DNA of 55,077 bases. It comes from Chloroflexota bacterium. Lineage in GTDB: Bacteria > Chloroflexota > Anaerolineae > Aggregatilineales > Phototrophicaceae. The notes under the pieces were generated by a model, which saw only the letters and a program-made list of their open reading frames with translations, searched no databases and was not told the origin of the DNA. The translations under genes and the position numbers were made by a program. Each line of letters starts with the position of its first letter. Within the stretch, counting starts at the first letter, position 1. The stretch covers positions 1-55,077 of the forward strand of contig JAPOOU010000128.1 of the NCBI GenBank assembly GCA_026713245.1, given 5' to 3'. Of this stretch, positions 41,363-52,350 are shown piece by piece.

Positions 41363-43288
41363 TCAGCTGGCATTGACGTTCAGAGTTGTCAGATAATATA
41401 GTGTGCCGATCACGTCGCCGCTAACATAGCTTAAAGTCAGTTCGTTTCCGGTGATCGTCTCCACAAAGCCGAGCAAGAGCGGATAGCTGCCGATCTCGAT
41501 ATTGCAGGGCACCGGCAGCACAGAATGATCGCGATAATACTTGTTCGCTACCCAGTCGCTGGTGAATACATTGGCGGGTACGGAGGGAGTTCTCGCTAGC
41601 TGGCCGTCTCCATCACTGTCTGCCAAAATGATATTGAGCGTGTAGGGCGTACTGTCTTCGGCTTCAAGTTGCCACCAGCTCTCCACCCTGACCTCTTGGC
41701 AAGGCTGGACATCAACAGAATCCAGCAGCGACCAATCGAATAGTTGCATGCTATCGCCGGCGACGAGCTGGGGTTCCTCCCTTTGTGGAGCGCGAGTGTA
41801 TTCACTCAATTCATAGGACGTGTGATATGGCTCGTCCCAGCGCGTCGCGCGAACAAAGGCATAGTTTCGATTAAGCCAGTCCTGAATATTTTTCCCCCAG
41901 CGATTGCCGCCGCCTTGACGCAGGAGCCACAACTGACTGTGGCTGCGCTTGGGATCGAAATTCACGGGATCGAAACTCGTGTAAGTATTTGCCAGGCGAT
42001 CGGGGTACGTAGGTGGATGCGCGCTGTCATTGGATCCGATCACGTGGAACATGCGCTCCTTGGACATCTGATCCGGCGTGAAGTCCATCATGAAATAGGC
42101 GGCGGGCGTCAGCCAGCGCCAAGCCCAATTGAACTCGGTGAGCAGTATGCTGTCGTTTTCGTATCGCTGCTCCATAGTGGCGACGATTTCGCGATAAGGT
42201 CCGTTGCTGGGTTGGATGAATATATTCTGTGGCGCCATCACATAGAGCAACACCAGCATGATGCCGCCGGCCTGGGCGGGCAAGGTACGCAAACCAACGG
42301 CCATCAAGAGCGCGATCAGCATGACGACAGATTGCAAGCCCCGCGCATTCATGCTGCCGTAAACCGAGTTCGACACGCTAGCCGCGATAAGCGTAGCCAG
42401 CAGCAATACCAATGGAAAAAGCAGATTCCAATGCACGCGCCAGCGCAACGGGGAGAAGCCGTCGCTCGTTTGAACCCGCCGCCGCAGCAGCCGTGGCGCG
42501 AACAGGCTAAGCAAGAGCAGAAAACCAAAAACGATCTCGGGGCGAAAATGCAGGCGCTGGTATAGCTCATCCGGGAGATCAACATAGTACCCGCCGGAGA
42601 AGGGACCCAGCATGACGCCGAGCAAGGGAATGATCCAGGCGGAAAACGAAAGGGCTATGAATACCCACATCAACAAGGAATTCAGATATATCCGCCGCCG
42701 CGCCCGGTGAAAAACTAGAAGACACACCGCATGCGCCGCAAATATGTAAAAGGCGAAGAAATGTGTATAGATCGCCGCTATGCCAAGGACCACGTAGAGG
42801 ATCATCACTGACGAGCCCGGTTTGACGAGCCAGCGATAGAATGCCAGGTGCAAGGCAGTAGTTAGGGCGACCAGCATAGCATAAGGGCGAAACTCGTACA
42901 TGCCGTTGGCAGCGAAACCGTAGACACCCAGAAGCGCCACCGCAAAGAGCGCGGCCCTCCGGTCAATCAGTTGTCTTCCCAGCAGGAAAACCAGGGCATA
43001 CGTTAGCAGATTGAGCAATTGCGACGACCAGCGAGTGATCGCTTCTGCTACCCCGAATGTATCCACCCAAAAGTCGGCGAAAAGGCGCCAGCCGGGCGGA
43101 TGCACATCGCCCGCCATCCACTGGACGATCTCCGGCGGCGATTTGAGCAACGCCGCATGAATCGAATTTATCTCGTCTTCGCGATAGTTGCGTCCCGCAT
43201 AAACCTGTGTATGCAGGACCGTGATCAGCAGCATCAGGGTCGCAATTACCAGGGTGCTTGCGTATGTCGCAACCCTTTCATTCGTCAT
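41363..43288 (-). CDS. GT-C-type membrane glycosyltransferase-like protein
   Basis: A 641-residue protein with about 11 hydrophobic segments up to residue 370 and a large C-terminal exported domain. The first exported loop carries the acidic GRNYREDEINSIHAALL (about 32-48) and WMAGDVHPPGWRLFADF, a layout typical of GT39/GT83-like lipid-linked-sugar transferases in which an acidic pair is catalytic. The C-terminal domain (about 375-641) is probably rich in beta strands and of unknown function. Sugar donor and acceptor are unknown; protein or lipid glycosylation at the cell surface is likely. It converges with the YbaK-type gene. Confidence 0.75.
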   Translation of the reverse strand: MTNERVATYASTLVIATLMLLITVLHTQVYAGRNYREDEINSIHAALLKSPPEIVQWMAGDVHPPGWRLFADFWVDTFGVAEAITRWSSQLLNLLTYALVFLLGRQLIDRRAALFAVALLGVYGFAANGMYEFRPYAMLVALTTALHLAFYRWLVKPGSSVMILYVVLGIAAIYTHFFAFYIFAAHAVCLLVFHRARRRIYLNSLLMWVFIALSFSAWIIPLLGVMLGPFSGGYYVDLPDELYQRLHFRPEIVFGFLLLLSLFAPRLLRRRVQTSDGFSPLRWRVHWNLLFPLVLLLATLIAASVSNSVYGSMNARGLQSVVMLIALLMAVGLRTLPAQAGGIMLVLLYVMAPQNIFIQPSNGPYREIVATMEQRYENDSILLTEFNWAWRWLTPAAYFMMDFTPDQMSKERMFHVIGSNDSAHPPTYPDRLANTYTSFDPVNFDPKRSHSQLWLLRQGGGNRWGKNIQDWLNRNYAFVRATRWDEPYHTSYELSEYTRAPQREEPQLVAGDSMQLFDWSLLDSVDVQPCQEVRVESWWQLEAEDSTPYTLNIILADSDGDGQLARTPSVPANVFTSDWVANKYYRDHSVLPVPCNIEIGSYPLLLGFVETITGNELTLSYVSGDVIGTLYYLTTLNVNAS

Positions 43289-43325
43289 GAAAGCGGCGCC
43301 TGTTGATTTTGGGCTGGATTTGATA

Positions 43326-46300
43326 CTAGTCTAGCACTCTTGACACGGGGCTGCCATTAGCGCTTGTCATTGCCAACAGGTCGAGCTTGTCCTGCAAATC
43401 TCGTAACAAGTCGAGTAATCGGCTTTGCCAGGTATCTTGTTCAGTGGAGAAGCGCACATCCGTCCGGGTAACTTCGACCTCGGAGCCAAGCGCGAATGAC
43501 AGAAGGCCACGGTTGATCCTGGCCAGATAGGGAAGTCTGATTTGGACATCGCCGCGCGGCATACTGACATGCGTTGCGTGGATTGTTTGCGCCAGCGCCT
43601 TGACTTCAATCTGATACATCAGACCTTCGACTGCTGCCGGCAGCTGGCCGAACCGATCGATCAATTCCTGCCTCATCGCTTGTACATCAGCTACGCTTTG
43701 GATGTTGCCGATGCGACGATAAAGCTGCAAGCGCAGCGCCATCTCGGGTATCCAGTCGGTCGGGATGTACGCGGGCAAGGGCAGGTCGATTACAATACGT
43801 TCCCGGGAAGAAGCGGAACCCGATTCCACGCCATCATCGGGAGCGCGCTGCTGGTCTTGAACCGCCTGTTTAAGCATATCAGTATAAAGATGTAGTCCGA
43901 CGCTTTCTATGTTTCCCGATTGCCGCGTACTGAGAATGTCGCCGCTGCCGCGCAGCTCCAGATCTCTTATGGCGACCTGAAAGCCCGCGCCCAGTTTGGT
44001 GTTTTCGGAGAGCGTTTCCAGCCGTTCGCGCGCTTCATGCGTGAGCGAGCCCGGGGCGTGGAAGAAGTAGGCGTAGGCTTGTTGCGCCGAGCGGCCGACA
44101 CGGCCGCGCAGCTGATATAGCTGAGCCATGCCGAAGTGATCGGCGCGATCGACGACCAGGGTATTGACCCGGGGCATATCGATGCCGTTTTCAATGATTG
44201 AAGTTGAGATCAATATATCATATTCCCCGCGCGAGAACCCCGCCATCACGTTTTCCAACGCGCGCGGGGGCATCTGTCCATGCGCGACGGCGAGGGTCGC
44301 TTCCGGAACTATGCGTTCGATTCTGTTGCGAATGATGTGAATGGAATTGACGCGATTATGCACGACAAAGACCTGGCCGCCCCGTTCCAATTCGCGCATG
44401 ATGGCCAGGCGCGTCAACTTGTCGTCCCATGATCCTACTTTCGTGATTACCGGCAGACGTTCTTCAGGCGCGGATTGAATCATGCTGATATCGCGAATGC
44501 CGCTCAAACTGAGATAGAGCGTACGCGGTATCGGCGTCGCGGTGAGCGTCAAAATGTCGATCTGGGCGCGCAGCTTTTTGAAATGCTCTTTGTGCTTGAC
44601 GCCAAATCGCTGCTCTTCGTCAATGATCATCAGGCCAAGTTCCTTGAATTCGATATCGGCGGAAAGCAGACGGTGGGTCCCAATGACGATGTCCACTTCT
44701 CCATTGGCGATTTGATCCGCGATGGCGTTTTGTTGAACTTTGCTTCGAAATCGCGACAGCATCTCGACCTTGACCGGGAAGGCGGCCAAGCGTGATTTGA
44801 AGTTATCGTAGTGCTGTTGCGCGAGTACTGTGGTTGGAACGAGCACGGCCACCTGCATGCTGTCTTGTACAGCCTTGAACGCGGCGCGCAAGGCGACTTC
44901 GGTTTTGCCGAAACCGACGTCGCCGCAGATCAGGCGGTCCATGGGAGTGCCGCTCTGCATATCCGACTTGACTTCCTGAATAACGCGCACTTGATCTTCG
45001 GTCTCGACAAAGGCGAAGTTGGCTTCCATCTCGTGTTGCCAGGCGCTGTCAGCGCTGAATGCATAGCCTTGGGCGCGGGCGCGTTCGCGGTAGATTGCCA
45101 GCAGGTCTTTCGCTTCCTCCTGGGCGTTGCGGCGGGCTTTTTCTCTCACTTTCAGCCATTGCTCGGGCTTGCCAAGCTTGTTGAGCTTGGGCGGCGTCTC
45201 GTCCGCGCCCACATAACGAGAGAGGCGATCCGCTTGGTGGATCGGCACATACATAGTATCTGTGCCCTGGTATGCGACGAGCAGGAACTCGCGCTGCGTG
45301 GTATTGACCGTGCGATGTCGCATACCCATGAACTTGCCGATACCATAATCGACATGGACGACGTGCGTGCCTTCCGACCAGTCCATGTATGCGGTTTCCG
45401 GCGTCTTGCTGCTTGATTTAGCGGTTGTCTCGCGCCGGCGTCTGGGCTCGGGCCGCGTCCAGCCGAAGATTTCGGCGTCCGTCATACAATGGAGCGCGCC
45501 GCCGTCGCTATGCAGCGACCAGCCTTCCGCCATAGAACCGCTAACAAAATGCAATGCGCCCGCCTCGGAAGCTTCGGCGATCGCCTGCGATTTCGGTATG
45601 AATGCGGAGGCGTCTTGCTCGTACCAGAGGTTTTCCAGTCGTTCAACCTGCTCGGTGACGATCACGACCCGGTCGCCACGGTTGCGGTACTGTCGCGCCT
45701 GATTCAACATGCTGCGCAACTGGCCGCCAAATCTTTGGCCCGGTTGAAAGAGAGGCGCTTCCCCGTCAACTTGAAAGTTGGACAAGACAATGCTGGGTCG
45801 AGACGAAATCTGCTGTTTAATGCTGTCCCAGGGCAGATACGGTTTTGGATGATCCGCGGCGATTTGATAAGAATTGAGGGCGTCGGCGCGATTTGCTTCT
45901 GCGCGATACATAAGCTCGTCGACGGCTGCTTCCATTGCCCCTTCGTCTTCTATGAGGATCAAACTGTTTTCGGGAAGATAATCCAGCAGACAGGCCGATC
46001 GCTCATAGGCATAGGGCAAGTAATATTCAAGCAACGGGAATGTCATGCCTTCTTTCATTGAATTAATATCGGAATGAACGCTGGAGCGCTCCGCATCGTC
46101 AATTGATTGAGACTGGGTCGATTGAGTCAGGACTTCTGCGACAGAGGTCATCAAGCGCGGCAATGCCTCTCTGGCAGGCACGATAGTTGCTGAGCGCAGC
46201 CGCCTTATGCTGCGCTGATCGTTGGGGTCAAACAGACGCAGGCTTTCGATTTCATCGTCGAAGAACTCTATCCGCAGGGGATACTCTTCCGCCAAGGGAA

Positions 46301-46871
46301 AGATATCAAGGATGCCTCCCCGCCGACTAAAGGCGCCCTGTTCGATGACAATGGCAGCCGGCTCGTAGCCCATGCCCATCCAGGATCGAATCAAGGCATC
46401 GAAATTATGCCGTTCGCCAACGGCCAGCTCTTGAGTCTCTTTGATGAACACGTCGGGGGGCATGGTAACTTGCATCAAGGCGCGCGCCGACGCTACGATG
46501 ATCGGATGCCGGTCGGAATGGTCGCGTTGCAGGGCGCTTAAGGTCTCGACCCGGTTACGGATTACCGGCGCGTCCCAGGGCGCGCGGTCGTAAAAAAGGG
46601 CGGAGGGTTCGGCAAATCGATGCAGGCGCTCCGGTTTGTCGAGCCAAACCGGCAACTGCTCGCTAACGTTATAGGCGCGGCGTACTTCCGGCGTCAGATA
46701 GACCAGCGGACCGTCCCAGTCAGCAGCCAATGCCGCCAATACAAAGGGACGCGCCGAACGTACCACGTTCAGCGGCGAACTTGCGGGAGCGCTTGCAACG
46801 TCTCGCAAAAACGATTGATAGGGCCGGCTTTTCCGCAGTATATCCAGCAGACCAGCGAGACTAATCGACAT
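43326..46871 (-). CDS. mfd: Transcription-repair coupling factor
   Basis: A 1,181-residue full-length Mfd. In order: UvrB-like N-terminal domains ([19 protein letters not shown]), the RNA-polymerase-interacting Tudor-like domain ([17 protein letters not shown], near residue 500), RecG-like helicase with Walker [17 protein letters not shown] (about 650) and [14 protein letters not shown] (about 750), motif [19 protein letters not shown] (about 920), and the C-terminal TRCF domain. It releases polymerase stalled at DNA lesions and recruits UvrA. AAGGT lies upstream of its ATG. It is the partner of the polymerase whose beta subunit is altered in this genome. Confidence 0.98.
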   Translation of the reverse strand: MSISLAGLLDILRKSRPYQSFLRDVASAPASSPLNVVRSARPFVLAALAADWDGPLVYLTPEVRRAYNVSEQLPVWLDKPERLHRFAEPSALFYDRAPWDAPVIRNRVETLSALQRDHSDRHPIIVASARALMQVTMPPDVFIKETQELAVGERHNFDALIRSWMGMGYEPAAIVIEQGAFSRRGGILDIFPLAEEYPLRIEFFDDEIESLRLFDPNDQRSIRRLRSATIVPAREALPRLMTSVAEVLTQSTQSQSIDDAERSSVHSDINSMKEGMTFPLLEYYLPYAYERSACLLDYLPENSLILIEDEGAMEAAVDELMYRAEANRADALNSYQIAADHPKPYLPWDSIKQQISSRPSIVLSNFQVDGEAPLFQPGQRFGGQLRSMLNQARQYRNRGDRVVIVTEQVERLENLWYEQDASAFIPKSQAIAEASEAGALHFVSGSMAEGWSLHSDGGALHCMTDAEIFGWTRPEPRRRRETTAKSSSKTPETAYMDWSEGTHVVHVDYGIGKFMGMRHRTVNTTQREFLLVAYQGTDTMYVPIHQADRLSRYVGADETPPKLNKLGKPEQWLKVREKARRNAQEEAKDLLAIYRERARAQGYAFSADSAWQHEMEANFAFVETEDQVRVIQEVKSDMQSGTPMDRLICGDVGFGKTEVALRAAFKAVQDSMQVAVLVPTTVLAQQHYDNFKSRLAAFPVKVEMLSRFRSKVQQNAIADQIANGEVDIVIGTHRLLSADIEFKELGLMIIDEEQRFGVKHKEHFKKLRAQIDILTLTATPIPRTLYLSLSGIRDISMIQSAPEERLPVITKVGSWDDKLTRLAIMRELERGGQVFVVHNRVNSIHIIRNRIERIVPEATLAVAHGQMPPRALENVMAGFSRGEYDILISTSIIENGIDMPRVNTLVVDRADHFGMAQLYQLRGRVGRSAQQAYAYFFHAPGSLTHEARERLETLSENTKLGAGFQVAIRDLELRGSGDILSTRQSGNIESVGLHLYTDMLKQAVQDQQRAPDDGVESGSASSRERIVIDLPLPAYIPTDWIPEMALRLQLYRRIGNIQSVADVQAMRQELIDRFGQLPAAVEGLMYQIEVKALAQTIHATHVSMPRGDVQIRLPYLARINRGLLSFALGSEVEVTRTDVRFSTEQDTWQSRLLDLLRDLQDKLDLLAMTSANGSPVSRVLD

Positions 46872-46990
46872 GCGTGACCTTATTTTGCGTTGTCGCCAGG
46901 GTGGGATGCAGCAGTATATCAGAGACTTGCCCTGCGGGCTAGATTTCGTCGTCCGTGATTTGGCCGAGCTGACTTATTTCAGCTAGCCGA

Positions 46991-48199
46991 TTAATCCACT
47001 AGCGCTTGATACGCAAGCGCCCTGAAGTCGGCCTGGAAGGGCAGCAGGTTGTCCATCAGTTGCGTCATGATGATGCCGACGATTTCCTCCTGCGGATCGA
47101 CCCAGAAATTGGTGGCGGCGGCGCCGCTCCAGCCAAACGCGCCCGTCGAATTTATGACCCCCGTTTGCGCCGGGTCAAGGACCACGTCAAAGCCGAGGCC
47201 GAAGCCCCTGCCGCCGATCGTGCTCAAGCCGATAGCGATGGGCAGTAGTTCCTGCGGCAAGTGGTTCAGCGTCATGTACTCCAGGGTCTTCCGTCCCAGT
47301 AGCCTTACGCCGTTCGCTTGCCCGCGGTTCAGCAAGACCTTAGCAAACTGCCAGTAGTCGCCAATGGTCGAGACAAGGCCGCCCCCGCCGGACGGCGCGC
47401 TCGCGGGCTTGGTGTAATCGTGCGCGGGTATATTCGGCCCGCCTTCATATTCGCGGAAGCTGCCATCGGAGGGCCGGTGTTGATACAGTTTTGCAAAGCG
47501 CTCAAGCTTGTCCGCCGGCACGTGAAATCCCGTATCGATCATGCCGAGGGGATCGAAGATCTCTTGTTGCAGGAAATCTTCAAAGGGCATATCCGCCAGC
47601 ACTTGCACCAGATAGCCGCAGACGTCCGTGGCGATGCTGTAATTCCAGGCTGCGCCGGGTTGATGCCGCAGCGGAAGATCCGCCATGCCGAGGATTTTTT
47701 CTTCCAAACTCGCTGTCTCGCTGCGGAAGATCGAATCGCGGTACATATCGTCGATGGGCGTGTCATAGAAGAAACCGTAACTCAAACCAGCCGTGTGCGT
47801 CAGCAAGTGGTGAAGGGTCATGGGCGGATCTTGCTCGAGCAGTTCTTTGCCCAGGAAGCCGAAGCCGCTCAAGACCCGTGTCTTGGCGAAAGCCGGTATG
47901 TACTTTCTGACCGGATCAATCAGCTGAAACTTGCCGCGTTCGTACAGCATCATCAGAGCGACCGATGTGATGGGTTTGGTCATGCTGTAGATGCGAAAGA
48001 GGGTGTCAAGCTTCATCGGCAGCGTCGCTTCGCTATCGCGGTGACCGATAGCCTCGAGATGGACAGTTTTCCCCTGCCGCGCGACAAGCGTAACGAACCC
48101 GGAGACATTGCCGTTCTCAACGTACTCGCTCAGCTTATGATTGATATTCGCGAGTCGACCTGATGACATGCCGACGCATTCCGCTTCAGCTAATCGCAT
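46991..48199 (-). CDS. Serine hydrolase, class C beta-lactamase/esterase family
   Basis: About 402 residues from the ATG at 48199, which has GGAGG five bases upstream; an in-frame ATG 17 codons earlier is not supported by a ribosome binding site. Numbered from that upstream ATG, FRIYSMTKPITS carries the SxxK motif (Ser89, Lys92), AWNYSIATDV the Tyr204 motif, and GWSGAAATNFWVDP the C-terminal substrate strand. There is no signal peptide, so it is cytoplasmic, more like EstB-type esterases than a secreted beta-lactamase. It lies between mfd and pth in the same direction; the substrate is unknown. Confidence 0.88.
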   Translation of the reverse strand: MRLAEAECVGMSSGRLANINHKLSEYVENGNVSGFVTLVARQGKTVHLEAIGHRDSEATLPMKLDTLFRIYSMTKPITSVALMMLYERGKFQLIDPVRKYIPAFAKTRVLSGFGFLGKELLEQDPPMTLHHLLTHTAGLSYGFFYDTPIDDMYRDSIFRSETASLEEKILGMADLPLRHQPGAAWNYSIATDVCGYLVQVLADMPFEDFLQQEIFDPLGMIDTGFHVPADKLERFAKLYQHRPSDGSFREYEGGPNIPAHDYTKPASAPSGGGGLVSTIGDYWQFAKVLLNRGQANGVRLLGRKTLEYMTLNHLPQELLPIAIGLSTIGGRGFGLGFDVVLDPAQTGVINSTGAFGWSGAAATNFWVDPQEEIVGIIMTQLMDNLLPFQADFRALAYQALVD

Positions 48200-48320
48200 A
48201 GTGCCTCCTTGGTTTTCCGCTGATGACGTTGGTTCTCGCACAGGCATCACTATATTCTTGATTGATTCACCGACATGATTTGTCTGTTAGAATTGGAAGC
48301 CCAAAGAGCATTCATTCGCG

Positions 48321-49361
48321 CTAGTTTTGTTCGTTCTCCGTAGCAGTCTCGGCGAGGGCTTTTTGCATTTCCAGCGTCTTGGGATGTTGCGGATTGATGG
48401 CCAAGGCCTCTGCTACTGCCGCTCTTGCAGCCGCGACATCATTCTCACCCAGGAAATAGTCGGCTATGATCAACATCCGGCTGACGGCTTTCTTCTTGTT
48501 GTCGTGATTGAGATACCAGTCCGCGATTTCGTGTTGCAAGTCGACCAATCCGGGATTGATGGTTGCCGCCTTGATTTTTTCGGCGACGGCAAGCCGCGCT
48601 GCCCCTTCGGCTTCGAGCAGCGTCGCCAGGAGCAGATGATTGTCCACAGCCTGGTCGAGCATGCCGAGCTTCTTTTGCAGCGAGATGAGTTTGGACAATG
48701 GCTTGGGATCATCAGGCGCGAGTTCGTGGGCGCGCCGCGCAATTTCGAGTTGCTCCTGCAGATTCACCGGTTGCGCGCGCCTGTTGGGTCCGGCGCCATT
48801 GTGTGCGGACATAGCTTTATCAATGCCATCTTGCAGCCAGGTCTCAACAGCGTCTGCCGCACGATCCGTCAACTCCCGTGCGAGAATGAGATCATCTCCT
48901 CTCAGCGTCTGCAAAACGTAGTCCACCGGATCCATTTTCCCGGGCGGCCTGCCGATGCCGAAGCGTAAGCGAGCGAAGTCCTTGCTTCCTAAATGCTGCA
49001 CTATACTGCGCAAGCCGTTTTGCCCGCCGTGTCCCCCGGCTTGTCGTAATCTAAGTTCGCCGAAAGGCGTATCGAGATCATCGTGAACGACCATGAGTCT
49101 GCCGATGGGAACCTTGAAGTAGTCTAGAAGCGATCGAACCGCCTCGCCACTGCGGTTCATAAAGGTCAGCGGCTTAACCAGTTTTACGCCTTGGCCGCGG
49201 ATATTGGCGCTCCAGGTCTGCGCGCGCTTTTCTTTCCTGCCCTTGCCAAGGTCATATCGACGGACCAACTCGTCGATCACCCACCAACCTATGTTGTGGC
49301 GCGTGTTTTCGTATTTGGGTCCTGGATTGCCAAGCCCAACGATCACATGAAGCTCGGACAT
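48321..49361 (-). CDS. pth: Peptidyl-tRNA hydrolase with C-terminal TPR-like extension
   Basis: About 346 residues, whereas Pth is normally about 185-210. The start is the ATG of MSELHVIVGLGNPG, with GAGGG five bases before it. The hydrolase core is complete: GLGNPGPKYENTRHNIGWWV with the catalytic His, KPLTFMNRSGEAV, VVHDDLDTPFGELRLRQAGG with the catalytic Asp, GHGGQNGLRSI and RLRFGIGRPP. After about residue 200 comes a helical tail of TPR-like repeats (LEIARRAHELAPDDPKPLSK; ARAAVAEALAINPQHPKTLE). Pth recycles peptidyl-tRNA in the cytoplasm; the tail may recruit a partner. It lies near mfd, a common neighbourhood for pth. Confidence 0.95.
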   Translation of the reverse strand: MSELHVIVGLGNPGPKYENTRHNIGWWVIDELVRRYDLGKGRKEKRAQTWSANIRGQGVKLVKPLTFMNRSGEAVRSLLDYFKVPIGRLMVVHDDLDTPFGELRLRQAGGHGGQNGLRSIVQHLGSKDFARLRFGIGRPPGKMDPVDYVLQTLRGDDLILARELTDRAADAVETWLQDGIDKAMSAHNGAGPNRRAQPVNLQEQLEIARRAHELAPDDPKPLSKLISLQKKLGMLDQAVDNHLLLATLLEAEGAARLAVAEKIKAATINPGLVDLQHEIADWYLNHDNKKKAVSRMLIIADYFLGENDVAAARAAVAEALAINPQHPKTLEMQKALAETATENEQN

Positions 49362-49571
49362 TTTACCCTCGTCAGGTGACATGCGCCGCTATGTTAGCAG
49401 AGCGGGGCTTGCCTTGTCCACTTTTTTTCGGGCCCCATTGCTAGCGCAAGAAGAAGGCTTGCCATTATTTGTGAGCTACAGGCATTCTCGCCCTGCGCGC
49501 CGAGCGTCTGAGTCGTAGCGATCAACCCTGGCCGATGCGGACGACTGTGGAATCGATTAACTATCCGCGAG

Positions 49572-50342
49572 CTAGAGCGGGCCGTCATCGACATAGCGCG
49601 GGTAGGTCGATTTGGCCGCTTCCGCTAGGCCTAGGTCAAGGTCAAGCGTGACAAAGGGCTGATCCGCGCTTGTCGTGGCCAGCACTGCGCCGTCAGGATC
49701 GCAGATCCAGCCCGCGCCGCCCAACTCGAAATGACCGGCGTGACCGGAGTGGTTGGACGAGAGACAATAGGCGCCCGACACGACGGCTGCGGTCCGCCCG
49801 CCGGCCAGCCACTTCTCGTTCGTTCCCATCGGCGTACTGCGCGGATTGAGTAAAAGGTGGATCCCTTGCCGGCTGTATGCCCGCGCGTGCTGCATGAACC
49901 AGATCTCGGTGCAGATCATGATTCCGGCGCGTGTACCGCCGATGGATATGCATTGAAAGTCGACGGGCGCGCGCTCGTACCAGTTGGCTTCCCAGTATCC
50001 GTCGTCGTTGGGTAGATAGGTTTTCTGATGATCCCAGCGCAGCCCAGCGCTTCGCGTCCAGACGTACGCGACATTGTGTTTCTTTTCTCCAAGCGACCTT
50101 GGCGATGTGCCGACAATTGCGTCCGCGCCCAACTCCGGCAAGCGCCGCAGCCACTGATCATGTGACTCTACGACGTCTCGCCAATGTGCGCGGTCGGGCC
50201 GAGGCGTCGTGCAAAACCAGGGCGCAAAACACATCTCCGGCAACAAGACCAACTGACTGCCAGACGTTCTCACATGACGGCGCAGCGCCTCCCATTGGCT
50301 ATCCAGATGACGTGGATCAATTTCTGTGATGGTTGCTCTCAT
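49572..50342 (-). CDS. Nitrilase-superfamily (carbon-nitrogen) hydrolase
   Basis: A 256-residue cytoplasmic enzyme with the complete Glu-Lys-Cys triad: Glu36 in LVLLPEMCFAPW, Lys107 in WDHQKTYLPNDDGYWE and Cys144 in AGIMICTEIWFMQHA. RGIHLLLNPRSTP-like and SNHSGHAGHFELGGAGWICD segments complete the alpha-beta-beta-alpha core. The family cleaves nitriles or amides or condenses amines; the substrate is unknown. It stands alone between pth and the ABC exporter, separated from pth by a 210-base gap without recognisable features. Confidence 0.9.
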   Translation of the reverse strand: MRATITEIDPRHLDSQWEALRRHVRTSGSQLVLLPEMCFAPWFCTTPRPDRAHWRDVVESHDQWLRRLPELGADAIVGTSPRSLGEKKHNVAYVWTRSAGLRWDHQKTYLPNDDGYWEANWYERAPVDFQCISIGGTRAGIMICTEIWFMQHARAYSRQGIHLLLNPRSTPMGTNEKWLAGGRTAAVVSGAYCLSSNHSGHAGHFELGGAGWICDPDGAVLATTSADQPFVTLDLDLGLAEAAKSTYPRYVDDGPL

Positions 50343-50415
50343 TGGCGTACGCTCGTGAACAAAATAGAGTCGCTAAAGGCGATTTCCGCCGAGAGACCGG
50401 AAGCAAGCCGGGCGT

Positions 50416-52350
50416 CTAGGCCATTTCCCGCTGTTGACTGAATTGCGTTTCGTAGAGCCGGGCATAGAGCCCGTCCCGGGCGATGAGCTCGCTATGCGTG
50501 CCGCCTTCGACGATGCGGCCGCGATCCAGCACCAGAATCTGATCGGCAGCGAGTATGGTGCTGAGTCGGTGCGCGATGACGATACTGGTACGGCCCTCCA
50601 TGATGTGGCTCAAGGCGTCTTGAATCAAAGCCTCCGACTGGCTGTCGAGATGGCTGGTCGCTTCGTCCAGAACCAGAATGCGCGGATCTTTAAGTACCAC
50701 GCGGGCGATGGCAATGCGCTGTTTTTCGCCGCCGCTGAGCCGGTAACCGCGCTCGCCTACAATCGCGTCATAGCCCTCGCTCAATCCCATTATGAAGTCA
50801 TGGATGTGGGCAACCTCGGCCGCGGCCTCGACTTCAGCTTGCGTGGCCTCAGGCTTAGCATAGAGCAGATTGGTGCGGATGGTGTCGTGAAAGAGATAGG
50901 TCTCTTGAGTGACCATGCCGATATTCTGCGCCATGGTATTCAGGCTCAAGTCACGCAGGTCGTGGCCGTCGATCAGTATCTTGCCTTTGGAAGGATCATA
51001 CAAGCGCGGTATCAGGTAGGTCATCGTGGTCTTGCCCGCGCCGCTCGGCCCGACCAAGGCGACCAGTTGTCCGGGCGAAATGCTGAAGGAGATGTCTTCC
51101 AGGGCCAGCTCCCTGGCCTGGTGGACTTTTGAGGTTCCGCTGTGGCCGTTGCCGCGTTTCGCGGGATCGCCAGATCGCGTAGCGGCGATGCTGTCCATCT
51201 TGCCGACGCGTTCCACATCGGAGAGCAGGTTGTCTTCGTCTATTGTGTAGCGGAAGGACACGCGCTCGAATTCCAGCTCGCCCTTGACCTTATCCAGATG
51301 AACTGCGTTGGGCTGTGCGGCGATTTCCAGGGGCAAGTCGATGATCTCAAAGACCCGCTCGAAGCTGACAATCGACTGCGCAAAGTCTACCGGGGCATTG
51401 GTCAGCGCTTGCAGTGGTGTATATAGCTGCGTGAGATAGGCGCCAAATGCAACTATCGTACCGACAGAGAAGGCGTCTTGAATGACCAGAACGCCGCCAA
51501 CCCAGTATACGATTGCAGTGCCGATCACGCTCACTAGTCCGATCAACACGAAAAACTGGCTGCCGAGCACGGCGCGCTCAATGCCGGAATCGCGGACATC
51601 GGCAGCGCGTCGTTCAAAGTGTTGAACTTCAGTATCAATGCGGCCGAAAAGCTTCACCAGCAGGGCGCCGCTGATATTGAGAGTTTCGTTCATCATGGCG
51701 TTCATTTGCGCGTTGTAAGCCATTTGTTCGCGGGCAATTGTCCGTAGTCTTTTGCCCAATCTCCGGGCAATCAAGATGAAAAAAGGAAGCACCAGCACGC
51801 CCAGAATGGTTAGTCGCCATTCCAAAGCCAACATCATGGCCAGCGTCGCGACAACTGTGATCACGTTGGTGACAATAGACACTATGGTGTTGCTAATCGC
51901 ATTTTGGGCGCCGACGACGTCATTGTTTAGCCGGCTCATCAATTCGCCGGTCCTGGTATTGGTGAAGAATCGCAGCGACATCTGCTGCAAGTGATGATAC
52001 AGTGCGACGCGCAGGTCATAGATCACGCCTTCGCCGATCGAGACGTTTAACTTGCGCTGTATAATTCGGATGCCGCCGCTAAGAATCGGTATCAGGACCA
52101 ATCCCAGCGCAAGCAGGTGCAGGTGATCCAGGTCTTTGTTGGCCAACGCCGTATCTATGATCTCGCGAAAGATGAGGGGATTCAGCAAACCCAAGAATGT
52201 CGTGATCAGTATTGTGCCGAGCATGCCGAGTATGTGCGGCCGATAGGGCTGGGCATACGCCAGAACGCGAAGGAGCAAGCGCCGCGAGACGTTTGGCCTG
52301 GCCGCCTCGAAGCCGTGCATGTAACGAAACCATCCGCCGCCTCTCATCAT
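50416..52350 (-). CDS. ABC exporter, fused membrane and ATPase domains (MsbA/LmrA type)
   Basis: A 644-residue half-transporter. Six membrane helices span about residues 35-340, and the ATPase domain follows with Walker A GPSGAGKTTMTYLIPRLYDP (from about 432), the Q-loop VTQETYLFHDT, signature LSGGEKQRIAIARVVL (about 534) and Walker B ILVLDEATSHLDSQ. An inserted stretch of about 40 polar residues (DSIAATRSGDPAKRGNGHSG and neighbours) splits the first ATPase strand between VSFRYTIDED and LALEDISFSI, which is unusual. It probably works as a homodimer exporting a lipid or drug; the substrate is unknown. Confidence 0.93.
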   Translation of the reverse strand: MMRGGGWFRYMHGFEAARPNVSRRLLLRVLAYAQPYRPHILGMLGTILITTFLGLLNPLIFREIIDTALANKDLDHLHLLALGLVLIPILSGGIRIIQRKLNVSIGEGVIYDLRVALYHHLQQMSLRFFTNTRTGELMSRLNNDVVGAQNAISNTIVSIVTNVITVVATLAMMLALEWRLTILGVLVLPFFILIARRLGKRLRTIAREQMAYNAQMNAMMNETLNISGALLVKLFGRIDTEVQHFERRAADVRDSGIERAVLGSQFFVLIGLVSVIGTAIVYWVGGVLVIQDAFSVGTIVAFGAYLTQLYTPLQALTNAPVDFAQSIVSFERVFEIIDLPLEIAAQPNAVHLDKVKGELEFERVSFRYTIDEDNLLSDVERVGKMDSIAATRSGDPAKRGNGHSGTSKVHQARELALEDISFSISPGQLVALVGPSGAGKTTMTYLIPRLYDPSKGKILIDGHDLRDLSLNTMAQNIGMVTQETYLFHDTIRTNLLYAKPEATQAEVEAAAEVAHIHDFIMGLSEGYDAIVGERGYRLSGGEKQRIAIARVVLKDPRILVLDEATSHLDSQSEALIQDALSHIMEGRTSIVIAHRLSTILAADQILVLDRGRIVEGGTHSELIARDGLYARLYETQFSQQREMA

